A stretch of 64,000 nt of DNA, taken from Cybelea sp963824595. Lineage in GTDB: Bacteria > Vulcanimicrobiota > Vulcanimicrobiia > Vulcanimicrobiales > Vulcanimicrobiaceae. The notes below the pieces were generated by a model. The model saw only the letters and a program-made list of their open reading frames with translations, did no database searches and was not told where the DNA came from. The stretch is from NCBI GenBank assembly GCA_963824595.1, contig CAWGPY010000003.1, positions 248,001 through 312,000 on the forward strand, written 5' to 3'. Of this stretch, positions 59,338 to 64,000 are shown one piece after another (the first letter of the stretch is position 1; every line of letters starts with the position of its first letter). The position numbers and the translations under genes were made by a program.

Positions 59338-60276
59338 ATGGAGCTGCGACCCCTCGGATTCGGCGAGATCTTCGATCGAGCCGTGACGCTGTATATTCGG
59401 AACTTCGTTCCGTTTGCCGCGATCGTCATGGTGCTCATCGTTCCGCTCGGCGTCTTCCAATACGTGCTCGACCGCGGCGCGCAGCCGTCGCTCGACGCGA
59501 TCCTGCAGGCCTTCGAGCATCCCGATCGCGGCGCGCCGCCGACGGTTCCGTCGATCTTCGACTCGCCGCTCTCAATCGGGGTCTTCATCGCGTCGCTGGT
59601 CGTCGCGTACGGCCTGTGGCCGTTCGCCATGAACGCCGTCGCGGTGGGCGTCGCGCGGCTCTATCGCAGCCGTCCGGTCGAGTTTCGCGCGTGCTACGAG
59701 GCGGTGCTGCACCGCTGGGCCGCGATCCTCGGGATGATCGGAATCGACTTTCTCGTCGTCCTCGGCTGGTACTTCGCGGCCATCGTCGTGATCGTGTTCG
59801 CGGCGTTCTTCATCGGGATCTTCGCGGCGGCCGCTCCCGCGATTGCGTTCGGCGTGGGCGTGACGGTCGGGATCGTCGGCATGATCGTGCTGTTGCCGAC
59901 GCTCGCGCCGTTGGTCGTCGCGCTGTCGTTTTCGATGTACTCCGTGGTGATCGAGGAGCGCCCCGTCATCGCGTCGCTGCTGCTCGGCTTCGCGCGCGTC
60001 TTCAACCGCGCTGAGTTCTGGCGCTCGGTGCTGTTCGCCATCGCCGCCGGGGCCGTGATGATCGGGGGGTCGGCGGTGCTGAGCATCTTCAGCGTGGCGG
60101 CGGCGTTCGCGCATCAGCCCGCGCTCGAGACGGTGATCGACTCGGTGTCGCGCGCGGTCGTCACGCCGTTCGGCGTGGTGCTGCTCGCCGTCTATTACTT
60201 CGACGTGCGCGTGCGGCGCGAGGGATACGACCTCGAGGCGAGCCTCGAGCGGCTGACCGCCGCGCAGACAGCGTGA
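59338..60276 (+). CDS. multi-pass membrane protein, unknown (first gene of MoxR/DUF58 cluster)
   Basis: A 312-residue integral membrane protein with about six helices. The N-terminus MELRPLGFGEIFDRAVTLYIRN and the C-terminus YYFDVRVRREGYDLEASLERL are typical of a family often placed before DUF4129 genes and related to the membrane domain of glycerophosphodiester phosphodiesterases. Function unknown. ATG 59338 diverges from the MOSC gene with about 42 bp between. Its stop overlaps the DUF4129 gene by 4 nt. Confidence 0.8.
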   Translation: MELRPLGFGEIFDRAVTLYIRNFVPFAAIVMVLIVPLGVFQYVLDRGAQPSLDAILQAFEHPDRGAPPTVPSIFDSPLSIGVFIASLVVAYGLWPFAMNAVAVGVARLYRSRPVEFRACYEAVLHRWAAILGMIGIDFLVVLGWYFAAIVVIVFAAFFIGIFAAAAPAIAFGVGVTVGIVGMIVLLPTLAPLVVALSFSMYSVVIEERPVIASLLLGFARVFNRAEFWRSVLFAIAAGAVMIGGSAVLSIFSVAAAFAHQPALETVIDSVSRAVVTPFGVVLLAVYYFDVRVRREGYDLEASLERLTAAQTA

Positions 60277-61052
60277 TCGCGGCGGCTGCGGCCGCGCTGG
60301 CGGTCGCGGCGCCCTCGCGCGACGAACTCGTCGCGCGCTGGCTGCACGCGAATCGCGCGCACGCGGTCGCGCGGCTCGAGCCGTCGCCGCACGCCGGCGC
60401 GGCGCCGCATCCGGCGCCCGAACTGAACGCGCTGCTGGCGCGCGAGCTCGCGACGCCGGGACGCTACCACCTGACGCAGCCCGCGCCCGCGCCCACGTAC
60501 GAGCCGTGGTGGCGGCGGCTGCTGCGCTGGATCGGCGAACGCTGGGACCGGCTGTGGAGCTCGACCTTCGGCCGCGTGCACGTGAGCCCGGCGACGGCCA
60601 ACGGCATCGGCGACGTACTGCTCGCGCTCGTCGCGCTGCTGCTCTTCGTCGTCGCGGTGCGCGTTCTGCGCAACGTGCGCTTCGCGCCGTTCGAACGGCG
60701 CACCGCGGGCGAGCCGATCGAAGCGCCGCCCGAACCCTCGTCGCTCTATCGCCGCGCGTGCGAGGCCGCCGACGCCGGCGAGTACGGCACCGCGGCGCTG
60801 CTGCTGTTCGCCGCGGCGGTCGCGACGCTGGGGGCGCGCGGCGAGATCGCCGCCGGCCGCAGCGCCACCGTGGGCGACCTGCGCCGCGAGCTGCGCGGCG
60901 ACGCAGCGCTCGTGCCGGCGTTCGACGCCGTCGCCGAGCCGTTCGTCGCGCGCGCGTATGCCGAACGCGCGGTGGACGCGCCGCAGTGGTCCCGCGCCCG
61001 CGCCGCCTACGACTCCTTCGTCACGTTGACCTCGCCGAAGGGGAGCGTGTGA
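60273..61052 (+). CDS. DUF4129 domain protein
   Basis: A 259-residue protein. An N-terminal hydrophobic or signal-like stretch is followed by a Trp-rich segment (YEPWWRRLLRWIGERWDRLW), one membrane helix at about 112-130 (VLLALVALLLFVVAVRVL), and a cytoplasmic helical DUF4129 domain (SLYRRACEAADAGEYGTAAL, ATVGDLRREL, QWSRARAAYDSFV). In other bacteria DUF4129 proteins sit with MoxR-DUF58 and sometimes transglutaminase genes; no biochemical role is proven. GTG 60273; its stop overlaps the DUF4350 gene by 4 nt. Confidence 0.85.
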   Translation: MIAAAAAALAVAAPSRDELVARWLHANRAHAVARLEPSPHAGAAPHPAPELNALLARELATPGRYHLTQPAPAPTYEPWWRRLLRWIGERWDRLWSSTFGRVHVSPATANGIGDVLLALVALLLFVVAVRVLRNVRFAPFERRTAGEPIEAPPEPSSLYRRACEAADAGEYGTAALLLFAAAVATLGARGEIAAGRSATVGDLRRELRGDAALVPAFDAVAEPFVARAYAERAVDAPQWSRARAAYDSFVTLTSPKGSV

Positions 61053-62010
61053 AACGCGTTCGCTTCGAAGTCGTGCTCGTCTTCATCGGCGCCGCGCTCG
61101 TGATGCTGCTGGCGTTCGCCGGAGCGAACGAGAAGCAGAAGGCGCGGCAGGTGTCGGTGTATTCGTCGTACGACGTGGGGCCGAACGGCTATCGCGCGCT
61201 CTACGAGGTGTTGCGCGCCGCGGGGGTTCCGGTGACGCGCTTCGAGCGCGTGCTCGGCGTGCTCGACTCCTCGGTGAAGACGATCGTGATCACCGGCTAC
61301 GAGCGCGATCCGTCGGCCAAGCCGATGGACGAGCGCGACTCGGCGTACTTGCGGCGCTTCGTGGAGAACGGCGGCCGCCTCGTGGCCATTGACGCGGAGT
61401 TCGCGGGCAAGGACGACGTGGCGCCGGGCGTCGGCACGTCGGTGCCGGCGAGCGGCACCGGCGCGATCGCGCTCGCGCGCAACGGATACACCGGCGGCGT
61501 GACCGGCGTCCGCGGCCCGATCGACTGGGTGTTTCCGTTCAAGGATCCGCGCGGCGTGCCGCTGCTGGCCAACGCACGCGGCACGATCGCGGCGGCGTAT
61601 CGCGTGGGGCGCGGCGAGGTGATCGCCGTCACGGCGCCGGCGCTCTTCGGCAACGCGCAGATTCGAAACGCCGATAACGCGCGCTTCGCCTACAACGCGA
61701 TCGCGGGGCACGGACCGGCCGTGTTCGACGAATACGTGCACGGCTACGACGACGGCCTCACGCTCTGGGCGGCGCTCCCGTCCGCGGTGCGTGCGGCGGC
61801 GTGGATCGTGCTGGCGATCGGCGTGCTGGCGCTGGTGGGCGCGAACGTGCGCTTCGCGCCGCCGTACCTTCCGACGCCGCCCGACGAGCGCGACTCGTCC
61901 GACTACATCGCGGCGATGGCCGAACTCATGCGCCGCACGCGGCGGCGCGCGTCCGACGACGACGTACTGTGGCAGGCGACCATTGACTTCCATCGGCGAA
62001 AGGAGCACGC

Positions 62011-62014
<4 letters not shown>
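61049..62014 (+). CDS. DUF4350 domain membrane protein
   Basis: A 321-residue protein with an N-terminal helix (VVLVFIGAALVMLLAFAG) and the DUF4350 domain: SSYDVGPNGYRALYEVLRAAG, IVITGYERDP, LRRFVENGGRLVAIDAEF, and FDEYVHGYDDG. A second helix lies near residues 250-268 (AWIVLAIGVLALVGANV). DUF4350 resembles GATase-like or Rossmann-type folds with no proven activity. GTG 61049 overlaps the previous stop, and its own stop overlaps moxR by 4 nt. Confidence 0.88.
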
Positions 62015-62969
<955 letters not shown>

Positions 62970-62979
<10 letters not shown>

Positions 62980-63012
62980 GCGGAGCGCCGAAGGCGCGCA
63001 GTCGAAGGACTC
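62970..63012. repeat. REP-like palindromic element at the moxR/DUF58 junction
   Basis: GTCATCCTGAGCGGAGCGCC, GAAGGCGCGCAGTCGAAGGA and the flanking bases form a nested palindrome around GCGCC-GAA-GGCGC, with outer TCCT and AGGA. I recall this sequence type as a common intergenic repeat in several bacterial phyla. It overlaps the moxR stop codon. Confidence 0.6.
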
Positions 63013-63020
63013 TCGGCGCG

Positions 63021-64000
63021 TTGTGGCTGCCCGCGTGGATCACCGCACGTTTTCTCTGGCTGCTCGCCGCGATCGCGCTGCTGCTCGCGCTGTCGCCGGG
63101 CGTCGGCGCGTTCGTGCCGCTGGCGCTCGCGCTCGCGGCGGCGCTCGCCCTGGCGACGATCGCCGACGCGCTGTTCGGCCCGCGCGCGGCGCAGCTGCAT
63201 ATCGAGCGCGAGCCGGCCGAGCACTTCGCGCTCGGCGTTGCGGCGCAGCTGGTATACGCGGTGGAGAATCGTTCGCGCGGCGCCGTGCGGGTGGGCATCG
63301 TCGAGACGCCGGTGCGCACGCTGCGGTTCGACGCCGACGAGGTGGTCGTCGCGGTCGCGCCGGGGCGTCGCGCGACGGTCGCGCGCCCGGTCACGCCGGT
63401 CGCGCGCGGCGCCGACGCGCTGAGCACGCTCTACGTCTGGTTCGAAACGTCGCTCGGCCTGATCCGCCGCCGGCAGCGGCTCGCAGCCGAGGATCCGATC
63501 CGCGTCTATCCCGATCTCTCCGCGGTCGAGCGCTACGGCAAGCTGCACCTGCGCAACCGCACGATCGAGGCGGGTTTGCGCCGCATGAAACTGCGCGGCG
63601 CGGGCACCGAATTCGAGTCGCTGCGCGAGTGGAACGACGGCGACGCGTTTCGTTCGGTCGATTGGAAGGCGACCGCGCGGCGCGGCAAGCTGATGGTGGC
63701 GCAGCACGAGGTCGAGCGCAGCCAGAGCGTGATGCTGGTGCTCGATTGCGGGCGTCTGATGACGCCGCGGCTCGGCACGGCGCGCAAGCTCGACTACGCG
63801 GTGACCGCCGCGCTCTCGCTGGCCACGATTGCGGGGTTCGCGAGCGACCGCGTCGGCCTGGTCGCGTTCGCGGGCGACATCCTCGCCGCCGGCGCGCCGC
63901 GATCCACGCGCTCGTCCATCGCGCGCCTCGGCGAGCAGCTCTACGACCTCGAGCCGCGCTTCGAGGAGTCGAACTACGCGCGGGCCTTCGCCTATCTGCG
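63021..64000 (+). CDS. DUF58 domain protein, 3' truncated by window edge
   Basis: The frame is open from TTG 63021 to the window end (326 codons) and has no stop. Two membrane helices lie at about 7-50 (FLWLLAAIALLLALSPGVGA and the following hydrophobic stretch). A large extracytoplasmic or VWA-like part follows with the DUF58 signature GTEFESLREWNDGDAFRSVD, then WKATARRGKLMVAQHE, and VMLVLDCGRLM (MIDAS-like). DUF58 proteins normally run to about 430 residues. It follows moxR, the usual pairing. A GTG at 63023 is out of frame, so TTG 63021 is the best start. Confidence 0.9.
   Translation, partial: MWLPAWITARFLWLLAAIALLLALSPGVGAFVPLALALAAALALATIADALFGPRAAQLHIEREPAEHFALGVAAQLVYAVENRSRGAVRVGIVETPVRTLRFDADEVVVAVAPGRRATVARPVTPVARGADALSTLYVWFETSLGLIRRRQRLAAEDPIRVYPDLSAVERYGKLHLRNRTIEAGLRRMKLRGAGTEFESLREWNDGDAFRSVDWKATARRGKLMVAQHEVERSQSVMLVLDCGRLMTPRLGTARKLDYAVTAALSLATIAGFASDRVGLVAFAGDILAAGAPRSTRSSIARLGEQLYDLEPRFEESNYARAFAYL

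Overview
The window is a 64 kb, GC-rich, gene-dense chromosomal segment from a diderm bacterium. It encodes lipid A synthesis (lpxD, lpxC, fabZ, lpxA, lpxB), LPS export (lptC-like, lptB, lptF/G) and outer-membrane assembly (tamB, bamA, Skp/OmpH-like proteins), so the cell almost certainly has an LPS-type outer membrane. A Firmicutes-style N-terminal extension on ribosomal protein L27, a DciA-type helicase-loader gene and the gene order point away from ordinary Proteobacteria. A deep-branching diderm lineage such as Candidatus Eremiobacterota (WPS-2) or a relative fits best. That placement is inference, not shown by a marker tree.

Layout. Bases 1-6089 hold mnmE (cut by the left edge), a small secreted protein, an HdeD-like membrane protein, mnmG, a YCII/DGPF protein with its ECF42-type sigma factor, and rsmG. 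Bases 6173-12633 hold a low-GC three-helix membrane protein of PycTM/SLATT type, a structured RNA leader with terminator, two parS-like sites, a CCA-adding-enzyme family gene, parA, parB, thiE, thiD and trpS. Bases 12680-20982 are mostly minus-strand: an aminotransferase, the rod-shape genes (PBP2, mreD, mreC), maf, a DUF3465 protein, nadD, obgE, rpmA and two very small genes. Bases 20983-21476 are a DnaA-box-bearing intergenic region, the likely oriC. It is followed by dnaA, dnaN, recF, a dciA-like gene and gyrB.

Bases 28118-49561 form a long envelope-biogenesis block: tamB, bamA, three OmpH/Skp-like genes, lpxD-lpxC-fabZ-lpxA, a 168-bp inverted-repeat element, lpxB, a metallophosphoesterase, a second LpxB-like protein, an O-antigen-ligase-like protein, lptC-lptB-lptF/G, a DUF3084 protein and a RuvC-like protein. 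Bases 49636-54264 hold a beta-barrel-like protein, a TPR protein, a glycosyltransferase and a large secreted protein. Bases 54257-58526 hold recQ (minus), then dnaX-ybaB-recR. The dnaX frame is broken by a -1 shift at a G6 run. The right end holds a MOSC-domain protein and a membrane-protein/DUF4129/DUF4350/MoxR/DUF58 cluster that runs off the window.

Many genes start with GTG or TTG and overlap the preceding stop by 4 nt (GTGA, ATGA), implying translational coupling. Two genes (mreC, lptF/G) have conserved-looking N-termini upstream of any ATG, GTG or TTG. No rRNA, tRNA, CRISPR array, prophage or insertion sequence was seen. The most notable points are the parS pair near parAB, the dnaX frameshift, the PycTM-like gene, the structured leader before the cca-like gene, the inverted-repeat element before lpxB, the metallophosphoesterase inside the lipid A operon, and the L27 extension.
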